From Anaerolineales bacterium (GTDB lineage: Bacteria > Chloroflexota > Anaerolineae > 4572-78 > J111), in assembly GCA_015075185.1 (NCBI GenBank), contig JABTUW010000002.1, forward strand, positions 496,001 to 560,000: a stretch of DNA of 64,000 nt, read 5' to 3'. The notes below the pieces were generated by a model, which saw only the letters and a list, made by a program, of their open reading frames with translations, had not been told where the DNA came from and made no database searches. Numbering within the stretch: the stretch's first letter is position 1; every line of letters starts with the position of its first letter. Shown here piece after piece: positions 33,824-42,696 of the stretch. A program made the translations under genes and the position numbers.

Positions 33824-36800
33824 GAGGCCAAATCTCCAACAAGACTCTTTACTTTAGCCGGGCTGCCGCTGTTGGCTTCGATCATCTCCTGGAGATGCCG
33901 CGAGTGAGCATTGTCAAGGAAAGCCTGCCGGGTAGGCTCATCGGACAAGGTTTCGAGCAAACGCTTTTGAATTTTTTGAGCGTAAACCATGGCATCTCTC
34001 GAAGCCGGGGGGTTGCGTGAAATGTGATAAACGTAAGATTTTTGAATTTGGATGATATATTGGCTCAAGCGGCTATCAATTTGCTCGGCCAAATCAGAGG
34101 CGGCGATCAAGACTTCAAGGGCGGCATCATAGCGTTTGTAGTGAATATCTAACAAGGATTGCAGCCATTGGGCGCGGGCCATGAATTCTTTCATATCACT
34201 GGCTTGGGCCAGTGCCGAAAGGCGGCTCAGGCTCTCTTCGGCCTTATCCCAGGCCTGGGTATCCATATAAGCCCGGACTAACTGATAGAGGATCATAACC
34301 TCATCGGGGACAAACTCCATGCCCTGAGCTACGGCATGGACGCTTTCCAATTCTCTGACGGCTTCTTCCAATTGATCCAGGTGGCGATAGGCAGTACCCA
34401 AAATCGCCTGAGCGCGCATCACGTACAGCGGCGAACCCAATTCTTGGGCCAGGAGCATGCTTTCTCTGGCTTGCCGCAGACCCTCTTCATCCAGGCCCAG
34501 GGTGAGGTAATAGTACCCCAGCCAGGCCAGCCCCAACGCCTGCAGCGATTTCTGCTTCTGTTCATGGGCCAAGCGCAGCCCTTCTTTCAAGTTTTCGCCG
34601 GCTTTGTCCCATTCACCGTGGAAAAGCTGTCCAAAAGCTTGATAGTATTTGATAAAGGGCACCCGGTAAAAATCCCCGGATTTACGGTGCAAATCCAATA
34701 CTTCCTCAGCCGTTGCCTGAGCGCCATGATAATCAGCGACAAAGGTCTGGGCCATGAGCATCGAAGCCAGGGAGTTCATCAGGCCGGTACGGTAGCCCAG
34801 CCGGCGGCGAATATTGACGATTTGGTTGTAACGCTCCAAGCTCGCGCTGATTTCCCCCTGCTCCAGCATGATTTTGGCCAACCCGTCTTCAGCTTCAACG
34901 CTGCGGCTTTCGTCACCCAATTTCTTGCTTAACTCCAGGGCTTCCTGGTAATTTTTCACTCCCAATTCCAGCTTGCCCATGTTGTAATAGAAATTGCCCA
35001 ATTGGCTCAAGGTATCGGCAATACCCCGCTCATCGCCAATACGGCGAGCTACCTGGAGTGCTTCGGTGAAAAAGTCTACTGCCTGAGAGAAGTCATAATG
35101 GCTGGCGTGGAGCGAACCAATCCCGTTCAAAGAGCGCATCAACGCCAAATCGTCTTTAAGAACTTCGGCTTTGGCCCGCATTGCTTCAAAGTCGGCTGCC
35201 GCTTGCTGCGGGTCGCCCAGGCTGGTCAGAATCTTTGCCCGGCCCTCATAAATAGCCAGAACGGCTTCCTGGTCGGCCTCTGTCCCCAATAATTGGGCTA
35301 CTTCCAGGGCCTGATTGTAGAATTCGACGGCTTGGTAGTTGGCAAAAGATTGAATGGCGGCCTCTGCGGCGCGTTGGAGATAGCGCAGGGCGCGGGGCCA
35401 GGTTTCGCTCTTGTAGTAATGGTCGGCCACAATGGCCGCGTATTCCTCACCCAACTGCCAGTAGAGGCGCGACATATGATCGCCAATCTGCTTATGAATG
35501 ATTTTGCGCTGCTGGCTAAGCATACTGTTGTAAGCAGTTTCGTGGGTGAGAACGTGCTTAAAGCGATATTCGGGCTGGGTATCATGGGTATGCACTTCAA
35601 TCAAGTCGGCGACTTCCAGTTGGGCCAGCGCCTTTTCGAGTACATCGGGGTTGCCGACGATGGGCGCCAGGACAAAGCGAGGGAACACCCGGCCAACCAC
35701 CGCCGCCACCTGCAGCACCCGCTTAACCGAGTCTTCCAGCCGGTCAATACGAGCGGTTAAAACACCTTGCAATGTATTGGGAATGTCAATTTCAGTCACC
35801 GCGCGGGTGATCTTCCAGCGCCCATCTTCGGTCGGTTGAATGACGTCTTCTTCAATCAAGCTGCGCAGCAATTCCTCCAAAAAGAGAGGATTGCCAGAGG
35901 CGCGACCCAGCAGCAGATTCTCCAGCCCCTTGGGAATCTGATCAAGCTTGAGCAAATGTTTGATCACCTGGCGGCTTTCCTCGTCGGTCAAAGGCCAGAG
36001 AACCAACTCTTTATAGTTCTTGGCGTAATGCTGGCTGCTCTGAGTTTTTATTTCCCAAAAAGCGGTATCGCGCTCGGGGCGGGTAACACAAATCATCAGG
36101 ATCGGATTGAAAACAGTCAGAGTTAACAAGTACTGAATCAGTTTAACCGAGCTTGGGTCGGCCCAGTGGAGGTCCTCAAAAACCATAACAAGCGGGCGTT
36201 TCTTGACCAGCGCTTCGACCCACTCGCCCATAGCCAAAAAGGTGCGCTGTTGTAAGAACTCCGGATCAACCGGAAGATGAGTGGCCGACTCCTCATCCAA
36301 TTTGATACCCAGCAGGGTAGCCAAATAGGGGATGACTTCATTTTTCCGCGAACCAAACATTTCCTCGCCCATCGCTTCCAGGCGCAGTTTGGTCAGACTC
36401 TCGTCAGAATTTTCAGGCAGATCAAGATAGGCTTTGAGGATGTCTACAAATAGGCGGTTGGTGAAGGATTGGCGGTAGGACAGCCCTCGCCCAAAAAGCC
36501 AGAGCGGCTTGGTTTTATCATCCTGGGCGGTATCCACCTGTTTTCTAAATTCGCGGATTAGGCGCGACTTGCCTAACCCGGCATCGCCGGCCACGACCAC
36601 AATACCCCCCTGGTGATCCTGGATACGCTTGTAGAATTGGAGCAGTCCCTGGATCTCATCCTCACGGCCAATGACCGGCGCTTCCATGCCGCTCAGGCCG
36701 CGTTGGGTTTGGCTCAAATCCTTGGCGCTCTTCAATTGGTAAATCTTGAGGGGTTCACTTTTGCCTTTAACGGCGACAGCCTCACGCTCCTCAAACACAA

Positions 36801-37422
36801 ACAGGCGGCTGGTCAGACTGTAGGTCGTTTCGCTGATAAGGATTTCGCCCCGTTCTGAGACATGCTCCAACCGCGAGGCCACATTAACCGCATCACCCAT
36901 AACTGTGTAGGAACGGTTGCGGTCGGCGCCAATATCGCCGGCAATCACGGTCCCGGTATTGATACCCATATGAATCCCCAAAGGTTCAGGCAGGGGCATC
37001 GGCGGATTGCGGTTAAACTTTTCCAAACGCTCTTGCATGGCCAGCGCAGCTCGCAGCGCGCGTTCGGGGTCATCTTCGTGAGCTTTGGGAGCGCCAAAAA
37101 CAGCCATGATGGCATCGCCGATGTATTTATCAATTTGACCGTCAAATTCGTAGATCGCCTCACTAAGTTCCTGGAGGCACAGGTTAATCAGCCGTACCAC
37201 CTGCTCGACCTCAGCCGGGCTTTTGGCGGCATCGTTGAGGGCGGTAAAACCAGAAATATCAGCAAAGATAATGGTTACTTGCCGCCGCTCACCCTCAATG
37301 GGGGCAGTGATGAGGGAAGTTGCGGTGATCTCGGAAATTAATCTCTCGCCACACTTACCACAATACAAGTGATCAGAGGGATTTTCGTATCCGCAAATAT
37401 TACACTTGAAAGTTTGGCTCAT
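33820..37422 (-). CDS. Adenylate cyclase / AAA ATPase / TPR signalling protein
   Basis: A 1200-residue cytosolic protein. It opens with a zinc ribbon (Cys 7, 10, 21, 24). A class III cyclase domain follows (~45-230) with metal-binding Asp 55 (FADISGF) and Asp 103 (YIGDAIMAVFG), Lys 99, and the transition-state pair Asn 180 and Arg 184 (DAVNVASRLE). All catalytic residues are present, so it should make cAMP. Next is an AAA-type ATPase with P-loop AGDAGLGKSRLIREF and FEDLHWADPSSVKL, like LuxR/MalT-type STAND proteins. The last ~500 residues are TPR-like helices. The layout resembles cyclases abundant in mycobacteria and Chloroflexota. It shares an operon with tilS and has a near-consensus promoter. 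Confidence 0.9.
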   Translation of the reverse strand: MSQTFKCNICGYENPSDHLYCGKCGERLISEITATSLITAPIEGERRQVTIIFADISGFTALNDAAKSPAEVEQVVRLINLCLQELSEAIYEFDGQIDKYIGDAIMAVFGAPKAHEDDPERALRAALAMQERLEKFNRNPPMPLPEPLGIHMGINTGTVIAGDIGADRNRSYTVMGDAVNVASRLEHVSERGEILISETTYSLTSRLFVFEEREAVAVKGKSEPLKIYQLKSAKDLSQTQRGLSGMEAPVIGREDEIQGLLQFYKRIQDHQGGIVVVAGDAGLGKSRLIREFRKQVDTAQDDKTKPLWLFGRGLSYRQSFTNRLFVDILKAYLDLPENSDESLTKLRLEAMGEEMFGSRKNEVIPYLATLLGIKLDEESATHLPVDPEFLQQRTFLAMGEWVEALVKKRPLVMVFEDLHWADPSSVKLIQYLLTLTVFNPILMICVTRPERDTAFWEIKTQSSQHYAKNYKELVLWPLTDEESRQVIKHLLKLDQIPKGLENLLLGRASGNPLFLEELLRSLIEEDVIQPTEDGRWKITRAVTEIDIPNTLQGVLTARIDRLEDSVKRVLQVAAVVGRVFPRFVLAPIVGNPDVLEKALAQLEVADLIEVHTHDTQPEYRFKHVLTHETAYNSMLSQQRKIIHKQIGDHMSRLYWQLGEEYAAIVADHYYKSETWPRALRYLQRAAEAAIQSFANYQAVEFYNQALEVAQLLGTEADQEAVLAIYEGRAKILTSLGDPQQAAADFEAMRAKAEVLKDDLALMRSLNGIGSLHASHYDFSQAVDFFTEALQVARRIGDERGIADTLSQLGNFYYNMGKLELGVKNYQEALELSKKLGDESRSVEAEDGLAKIMLEQGEISASLERYNQIVNIRRRLGYRTGLMNSLASMLMAQTFVADYHGAQATAEEVLDLHRKSGDFYRVPFIKYYQAFGQLFHGEWDKAGENLKEGLRLAHEQKQKSLQALGLAWLGYYYLTLGLDEEGLRQARESMLLAQELGSPLYVMRAQAILGTAYRHLDQLEEAVRELESVHAVAQGMEFVPDEVMILYQLVRAYMDTQAWDKAEESLSRLSALAQASDMKEFMARAQWLQSLLDIHYKRYDAALEVLIAASDLAEQIDSRLSQYIIQIQKSYVYHISRNPPASRDAMVYAQKIQKRLLETLSDEPTRQAFLDNAHSRHLQEMIEANSGSPAKVKSLVGDLAS

Positions 37423-37458
37423 TTACATGCTCGTCGGGAAGACTATTCTACCCTAGAG

Positions 37459-37487
37459 ATAATATTACATTCCTTAAAATATGTCAA
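37459..37487 (-). promoter_or_regulatory. Near-consensus sigma-70 promoter for the cyclase-tilS operon
   Basis: On the minus strand TTGACA and TATTAT are separated by exactly 17 bp. The ATG is about 37 bp downstream of the -10. Confidence 0.75.
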
Positions 37488-37527
37488 CGGCCCTTTTTGC
37501 CTAATGACTTTTGTCCGCATGATTTGT

Positions 37528-37555
37528 TTGTGCAAAGAAACGATTGTGGTATAAT
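37528..37555 (+). promoter_or_regulatory. Promoter for the mre-min-rodA cluster
   Basis: TTGTGC and TATAAT are 16 bp apart, with TGG before the -10 (TGGTATAAT). The expected start point is near 37562, just before a leader hairpin. Confidence 0.65.
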
Positions 37556-37565
37556 TGCCTTGGCG

Positions 37566-37597
37566 TAGGCAGGCGGCAAAATAGCGAAGCCTGCCTA
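37566..37597 (+). promoter_or_regulatory. Stem-loop in the mreB leader
   Basis: TAGGCAGGC pairs perfectly with GCCTGCCTA around a 14-base loop. It would form at the very 5' end of the transcript and leave the ribosome site (AAGGAG) free. Possibly a stabilising 5' hairpin. Confidence 0.55.
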
Positions 37598-37626
37598 TTG
37601 TTATGTGATTTGGAAGGAGAATTTAC

Positions 37627-38700
37627 GTGGCCGGCCCTTTAGATGCATTATTAGGGCTCTTTTCTCTTGATGTTGGCATTGATTTGGGAACAGCCAATAC
37701 ACTGGTATATGTCAGAGGCAAGGGCATTGTCATTAACGAGCCTTCGGTTGTCGCCATTGATAAAAAGACGAAGAAACCTTTAGCCATTGGCGTTGACGCC
37801 AAGGAAATGGTTGGCCGGACGCCAGCCAATATCGTGGCTATTCGACCCCTGCGCGATGGGGTGATTTCGGAATTTGAAATCACTGAAGCGATGCTGCGCT
37901 ATTTTATTAAAAAAGTTCACGAACAAACCCTCATTCCGACCCCATTTTATGCCCCGCGCGTCGTGGTGGGTATCCCCAGCGGGGTGACGGAAGTTGAAAA
38001 AAGAGCGGTCTATGATGCCGCTCGCAACGCGCGGGCACGCGACGCCCAGATTATCGAAGAGCCGGTGGCTGCAGCTATCGGCGCAGGTTTGCCCATTACC
38101 GAACCGCTGGGCAGCATGGTCATTGACATTGGCGGCGGCACGACCGAAGTAGCCGTCTTTTCCCTGGGCGGCATCGTGGTCAGCCGCTCAATCCGGGTGG
38201 CGGGCGACGAGATGGACGAGGCGATTATCAATTACGCCCGGCAAAAGTACAACCTGCTCATCGGTCAGCGCATGGCCGAGCGGGCTAAAATTACTATTGG
38301 TTCAGCTTACCCGCTACCGGAAGAACAAACCATCGCCTTGCGAGGTCGCAATTTGATCACCGGCCTGCCTGACTCAGTCGAGGTATCCAGTGTTGAACTG
38401 CGCGAAGCCTTAAGCGACTCCTTAGCCGTTATTATTGATGCCGTGCGCGACACGCTGGACGAAACGCCGCCGGAATTGATCGCCGATTTGATGGAAGGCG
38501 GTATTGCCTTGGCCGGCGGAGGCGGCTTGTTACAGGGTCTGGCCGAGCGTCTATCCGAAGAAACCAAGATGCGCGTTTATATCGCTGACGACCCGCTGAC
38601 GTGTGTGGCCCGGGGGGCAGGGCAGGTTCTGGAGAGCTACGATAAATATGCTAAAGTATTGACCTCTCTCCAGCGGGGCAGCACGAACCATCGGCCCTAA
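37627..38700 (+). CDS. mreB: Rod-shape-determining protein MreB
   Basis: A 357-residue bacterial actin that guides side-wall synthesis under the inner membrane. Actin-family ATP motifs are clear: phosphate 1 (VGIDLGTANTLVYV), phosphate 2 (SMVIDIGGGTTEVAV), the adenosine loop (GGIALAGGGGLLQGL) and IIEEPVAAAIGAG. It starts with GTG after AAGGAG. The length is normal. First gene of mreB-mreC-mreD-mrdA-minC-minD-minE-rodA. A 7-bp repeat array lies in the short gap before mreC. Confidence 0.95.
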   Translation: MAGPLDALLGLFSLDVGIDLGTANTLVYVRGKGIVINEPSVVAIDKKTKKPLAIGVDAKEMVGRTPANIVAIRPLRDGVISEFEITEAMLRYFIKKVHEQTLIPTPFYAPRVVVGIPSGVTEVEKRAVYDAARNARARDAQIIEEPVAAAIGAGLPITEPLGSMVIDIGGGTTEVAVFSLGGIVVSRSIRVAGDEMDEAIINYARQKYNLLIGQRMAERAKITIGSAYPLPEEQTIALRGRNLITGLPDSVEVSSVELREALSDSLAVIIDAVRDTLDETPPELIADLMEGGIALAGGGGLLQGLAERLSEETKMRVYIADDPLTCVARGAGQVLESYDKYAKVLTSLQRGSTNHRP

Positions 38701-38705
38701 CAGTT

Positions 38706-38775
38706 GCAGGTTGCAAGAAGCAGGCAGCAAGTTACAAGGATGCTTGTCTGCTACCTTGCCATCTGCTACCCTGCC
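38706..38775. repeat. 7-bp repeat array between mreB and mreC
   Basis: GCAGGTT, GCAAGAA, GCAGGCA, GCAAGTT and ACAAGGA are in register. A complementary part (TGCTTGT, CTGCTACCTTGCC, ATCTGCTACCCTGCC) with a 15-bp spacing follows, so the RNA can fold back. It fills nearly the whole gap between the two genes. Confidence 0.8.
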
Positions 38776-38787
38776 ACATTGAGAAGT

Positions 38788-39657
38788 ATGACTGCAACAA
38801 GAAATAGACAGCTCTACATTGGCCTGATCCTGGCTTTGCTCTTTTTGGGTTTCGCCTTAGACCGGCTGGGTTACTTGACGACGGTACGGACCTTTGTGCA
38901 AACAACCCTGGAGCCGCTTGAGGGAGCGATTACCCGGGCGGCCCATAATGTGGCCGGCCGGACACAGCAAAGCCAGAGTCTGCAAGCTCTGCAAGCCAGA
39001 AATGCTGAATTGGAGAGCCTCAACAATAAGCTGATGGTGGATAACGTCCGTCTCCGCGAGGTAGAGCGCGAAAACGAACTGTTACGCCAACTGCTCAATT
39101 ACACTCGCAGCAATCCCCAATTGAGTTATCAAACCACGACCGTGATTGGCCGCAGTATTGGCGTTGATCCCACCAATCTGCTTTACTTTGTCTATGTGGA
39201 TGTGGGGGCGCGGGATGGGGTGGCCGAAAATATGCCGGTTATCACCGACCGGGGGTTGGTCGGCCGGGTGACGGCGGTTGGCCCTAACTCAGCCCAGGTG
39301 TTGATGTTGATTGACCCGGCCAGCGCGGTGAATGCTCTCATCCAAAACAGCCGGGTTTCCGGGCTTGTTCGCGGCAATATTGACGGCACTTTGACAATGG
39401 AGCGCATTCCCCAAAACGAGAAGGTCAACCCTGGCGATATTGTCCTCACCTCCGGGTTGGGTGGTAATTTTCCTGATAAGCTGGTGATTGGCCAGGTCAC
39501 TGAAGTGGTCAAACGGGACCAGGATATGTTTCAAACCGCTCGTATCCGCCCGACCGTTGACTTTGGCAAGCTGGAAACGATGTTGATTGTCACCTCCTTC
39601 AAGCCGGTTGACCTAGAATCTGAAATCCTAAAGTCGCAGGAGTCGGAGAATCAATAA
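38788..39657 (+). CDS. mreC: Rod-shape-determining protein MreC
   Basis: A 289-residue membrane-anchored periplasmic protein that links MreB to the wall enzymes. It has one N-terminal membrane helix (QLYIGLILALLFLGFAL), a coiled coil (about 60-105; ARNAELESLNNKLMVDN), and the beta-rich MreC core (VDVGARDGVAENMPVITDRG and LVGRVTAVGPNSAQVLMLID). I take the ATG at 38788; an upstream extension to 38704 only translates the repeat array. The 3' end overlaps the open frame of mreD. Function is secure from family and context. Confidence 0.92.
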   Translation: MTATRNRQLYIGLILALLFLGFALDRLGYLTTVRTFVQTTLEPLEGAITRAAHNVAGRTQQSQSLQALQARNAELESLNNKLMVDNVRLREVERENELLRQLLNYTRSNPQLSYQTTTVIGRSIGVDPTNLLYFVYVDVGARDGVAENMPVITDRGLVGRVTAVGPNSAQVLMLIDPASAVNALIQNSRVSGLVRGNIDGTLTMERIPQNEKVNPGDIVLTSGLGGNFPDKLVIGQVTEVVKRDQDMFQTARIRPTVDFGKLETMLIVTSFKPVDLESEILKSQESENQ

Positions 39658-39745
39658 CTTTATTCCTCCGGCAATCTTAATTTCCGCCACCCTGCTTCAA
39701 TCTACGCTGGCTCCCTACATCAAAATAAGCAACGTTCATCCCGAT

Positions 39746-40150
39746 TTGGTTCTGGTTATCGTCATTGGCTGGACGATTTTGCGGGGGCTGAGACATGGGG
39801 TTGTCTGGGCTGTGATCGGCGGCTTGAGCCTTGATTTGCTGTCCGGAGGACCGTTTGGTCTTTTCACCCTGGCTATGCTGGTCGTAACCCTAGTGACCAG
39901 CCTGTTTCATGGGCGTCTGTTTGGCAGCAGCATTATCCTGCCCCTCAGCCTGACTTTTCCGTTGAGTTTGCTTTTTAATGGGCTGGCCTTGCTCCTCTTA
40001 AATTTGTTAGGCCGGCCCGTTGTTTGGGACGAAGCTTTTTCGGCGGTGCTAGTGCCGGTGGCTATTTTTAACACAGCCGTGATGCTGCTCGTGTTTCCTC
40101 TTTTGTATATGCTCAATCGCTGGCTGAATCCGCAACCCCTTTCATTTTAG
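39746..40150 (+). CDS. mreD: Rod-shape-determining protein MreD (start uncertain)
   Basis: A small integral membrane protein of the elongation complex, with 134 residues from TTG 39746. The P-D-L-V-L signature (HPDLVLVIVIGWTILRGLRH) and LSLDLLSGGPFGLFTLAML are typical of MreD. The first membrane helix of the family lies upstream of this TTG: the frame is open back to 39632 and encodes FIPPAILISATLLQSTLAPY before the signature. No ATG, GTG or TTG exists in that part. The real start may therefore be a rare codon such as ATC 39650 or ATT, just behind an AGGAG at the mreC end. Position and membrane pattern make the identity firm. Confidence 0.85.
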   Translation: MVLVIVIGWTILRGLRHGVVWAVIGGLSLDLLSGGPFGLFTLAMLVVTLVTSLFHGRLFGSSIILPLSLTFPLSLLFNGLALLLLNLLGRPVVWDEAFSAVLVPVAIFNTAVMLLVFPLLYMLNRWLNPQPLSF

Positions 40151-40162
40151 TTATGGACTACT

Positions 40163-40210
40163 CAGATGACTGGTACTTTTGTCTTGTAGCTAACCAAGTG
40201 CCAGTCACCT
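40163..40210. repeat. Inverted-repeat element, copy 1 (CAGRTGACTGGYACTT)
   Basis: CAGATGACTGGTACTT and AAGTGCCAGTCACCT face each other across 17 bp, with two G-T-type mismatches. A longer copy with perfect arms is at 63535-63618. Flanking ACTACTCAG matches the other copy's CTGAGTAG side in inverse orientation. Confidence 0.7.
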
Positions 40211-40253
40211 CAACCTGACCAGTTACCTAGTTTCTAAAATCCAACTTCTAATG

Positions 40254-40259
40254 TATAAT
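40254..40259 (+). promoter_or_regulatory. Possible -10 element giving a leaderless mrdA mRNA
   Basis: TATAAT, preceded by TG, lies only 8 bp before the mrdA ATG. A -35 is weak (TTTCTA at 17 bp). A transcript from here would start at or next to the ATG. No ribosome-binding site is visible before the ATG. Confidence 0.45.
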
Positions 40260-40267
40260 TGTTCGCC

Positions 40268-42685
40268 ATGACCGACTTTCAAATCCGGCTGCGCAGCTAC
40301 TTATTCCGGGCGATGGCCCTTATTGCTTTTTTGGTGCTGGCCACCCAATTGTACAATCTGCAGGTGGTCCAGGGGGAAACTTACAAGGCCCTGGCCGATG
40401 CTAACCGCTTCCGGCTTAATCAAGTGCCGGCTTCGCGCGGGGTCATGTATGATCGCACCGGTGAATTGTTGGTGCGCAATCGGCCCACCTACGATGTCGT
40501 CATCATCCCAGCCTACCTGCCCGAGGACACTACCGCCGAGGCTAAAGTCTTTGCTCGCCTGTCGGAACTGCTGGATTTACCCATCACCACCCAAATCGAG
40601 CCGGTAGTAGGTTATAATAATGGCTATTTTCAGGCAATTACGCATCACCAGTTCAATCGCCAACTGGGCCGGCAAATTATCAACCCGCGCAGTCGCCAAC
40701 TAGCCAGGGCGCCGCTAGGAATTCGTGATGCGGTGAACCGGGACCGTACCCTGGCTCCTTTTTTGCCGGTTACTATTGCCAAAGACATTGACCCGCTTAT
40801 CGCCGCCAAAATAGAAGAGGAACGCATTGACCTGCCAGGAGTTTTAATTGATACTACGCCCAGCCGTGATTATTTATACGGCGAGCTTATGAGCCATCTA
40901 TTGGGTTATGTCGGCCCCATCCCGGCAGAACAATTTGATCGCTACGCCAGCCAGGGATATGACCTGACCGACTCGACCGGGCTGGCCGGGCTTGAGGCAA
41001 GTTATGAAGAGTGGCTGCATGGTACCAAAGGGCTGGAGAGCATTGAAGTTGACGTAACCGGCCAAAAAATCAGAACAGTGAGCGAAAATATCCAGGTACG
41101 GCCCGGCCATAACCTGCGGCTGTCAATTGATTTGGGCTTGCAAGAAGCAACGGCGCAAGCCCTGCAAGAACAGATGGACGAGGTTAACTCCAATCAGGGC
41201 GTGGCGATTGCCCTGAATCCCCAAACGGGCGAGATCCTGGCCATGGTCTCGCTGCCCAGTTATGATAACAATAGTTTTGCGCGCGGAATTACCGCCCGCG
41301 AGTTGTCCCTTTTAAGCGAAGACCCCTGGACGCCGCTGGTCAATCACGCTATTGCGGGCCTTTACCCACCCGGCTCGACTTTTAAAATTATCCCAGCGGC
41401 GGGGGCGCTGCAAGAACGAACGGTTTACTCCAATACTATCTTTGTTGATGAAGGCATTTTGTATCTGCCCAACCAGTTTGAGCCTGACAATCTGGACCTG
41501 GCCCAGCCTTTCTACTGCTGGCTGCGGACTGGGCATGGCCCGGTTAACATGGTCGCCGCCCTCGCTTTTTCCTGCGACGTTTATTTTTATCAGGTTGGGG
41601 GCGGCTATTACCCCACCGAGTATGAAGGTTTGGGCCTGGAACGCATGGGCAAATACGCCGAGATGTTTGGCCTGGGTGAACCTTCCGGCCTTGACATCCC
41701 CGGCGAAGTGAGCGGCCTGGTACCCGACCAGAAGTGGAAGCGTCTCAACTATGCTGAAACCTGGCTGACGGGTGATACCTATAACATGTCTATTGGCCAG
41801 GGGTTTGTTTTGGCCACGCCGCTACAAATGGTTAACGCCTTCGCTACCATTGCCAACGGCGGAACTCTCTATCGGCCCTATCTGGTCAAGGAGATTCTTG
41901 ACGCCGATGGCAATGTGGTTAAAGTGAATGAACCGCACATCATTCGCAAGCTGGCCGTTGACCCGCAGTTTATAGCCTTGATCCAGGAGGGGCTGCGAGG
42001 TGTGATAGCCTGGGAGGCCGGCACTGCCTATGACAACTTCGATGTGCCGGGGATCATTGCCTCGGGCAAAACCGGCACCGCCGAATTTTGCGACCGGTAT
42101 CCCCAGTGCCTAGATCGGGATGGCCGGGTTAAAACCAGCCATGCCTGGTTCACCTCTTATGCACCAAGCAATAATCCCACGATAGCCACGGTTGTCTTTG
42201 TTTATGGCGGCGGCGGGGTCACGCTCGAGGGTTCGGAAGTAGCTGTGCCCGTAACCAACAAAATCTTGCGCTACTACTTCAACATTAAGGATGAAGAGGA
42301 AGAAACGCAGACCGAAGAAACTGGGGAAACACTTCCTGCTATTTTACCGGAGGCTACCTTTACTACCCGTCTCCTGGGAACGGATAACTGGAGCAATGAA
42401 AAAGCAAGTGTCTCCGGCTTTGTGCTTGATGCCCAGGGACAAGGGGTGCCTGATGTCCTGGTTGACATACTGGCCAATGGCCAGAGTGTCGCCCAAATCA
42501 AGTCGGGCCTGACCGGCCAATTTGATTATACGGAACTTGACCCCAACCTCGCCACCACCTGGGAGCTGAGACTGCCTGATTACCCCGGCGCACCCCCACT
42601 AACGTTGGAAATTGATGATGGGCTGCGCTATCTGATAGAATTCAAGGCTCAACCGGCGGTGGATACGTCTTCTGTGACTCAGTAA
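40268..42685 (+). CDS. mrdA: Penicillin-binding protein 2 with extra C-terminal beta domain
   Basis: An 805-residue class B transpeptidase that crosslinks side-wall peptidoglycan with RodA. It has an N-terminal membrane helix (AMALIAFLVLATQLYNLQVV), the PBP dimerisation domain (ASRGVMYDRTGELLVRN) and the transpeptidase domain: active Ser 370 in PPGSTFKI, the SxD motif in FSCDVYFYQ, and Lys 601 in SGKTGTAEF. After an acidic linker (KDEEEETQTEETGE) residues ~710-805 form a carboxypeptidase-regulatory-like beta sandwich (VSGFVLDAQGQGVPDVLVDI). Usual PBP2 proteins end after the transpeptidase domain. I use ATG 40268; TTG 40259 is also in frame. Operon context confirms the role. Confidence 0.92.
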   Translation: MTDFQIRLRSYLFRAMALIAFLVLATQLYNLQVVQGETYKALADANRFRLNQVPASRGVMYDRTGELLVRNRPTYDVVIIPAYLPEDTTAEAKVFARLSELLDLPITTQIEPVVGYNNGYFQAITHHQFNRQLGRQIINPRSRQLARAPLGIRDAVNRDRTLAPFLPVTIAKDIDPLIAAKIEEERIDLPGVLIDTTPSRDYLYGELMSHLLGYVGPIPAEQFDRYASQGYDLTDSTGLAGLEASYEEWLHGTKGLESIEVDVTGQKIRTVSENIQVRPGHNLRLSIDLGLQEATAQALQEQMDEVNSNQGVAIALNPQTGEILAMVSLPSYDNNSFARGITARELSLLSEDPWTPLVNHAIAGLYPPGSTFKIIPAAGALQERTVYSNTIFVDEGILYLPNQFEPDNLDLAQPFYCWLRTGHGPVNMVAALAFSCDVYFYQVGGGYYPTEYEGLGLERMGKYAEMFGLGEPSGLDIPGEVSGLVPDQKWKRLNYAETWLTGDTYNMSIGQGFVLATPLQMVNAFATIANGGTLYRPYLVKEILDADGNVVKVNEPHIIRKLAVDPQFIALIQEGLRGVIAWEAGTAYDNFDVPGIIASGKTGTAEFCDRYPQCLDRDGRVKTSHAWFTSYAPSNNPTIATVVFVYGGGGVTLEGSEVAVPVTNKILRYYFNIKDEEEETQTEETGETLPAILPEATFTTRLLGTDNWSNEKASVSGFVLDAQGQGVPDVLVDILANGQSVAQIKSGLTGQFDYTELDPNLATTWELRLPDYPGAPPLTLEIDDGLRYLIEFKAQPAVDTSSVTQ

Positions 42686-42696
42686 AGAGACAAGCG

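Noticed and set aside
34336..34932. 198-residue plus-strand open frame
   Set aside because: Antisense to the TPR part of the cyclase protein; no motif and no start signal.
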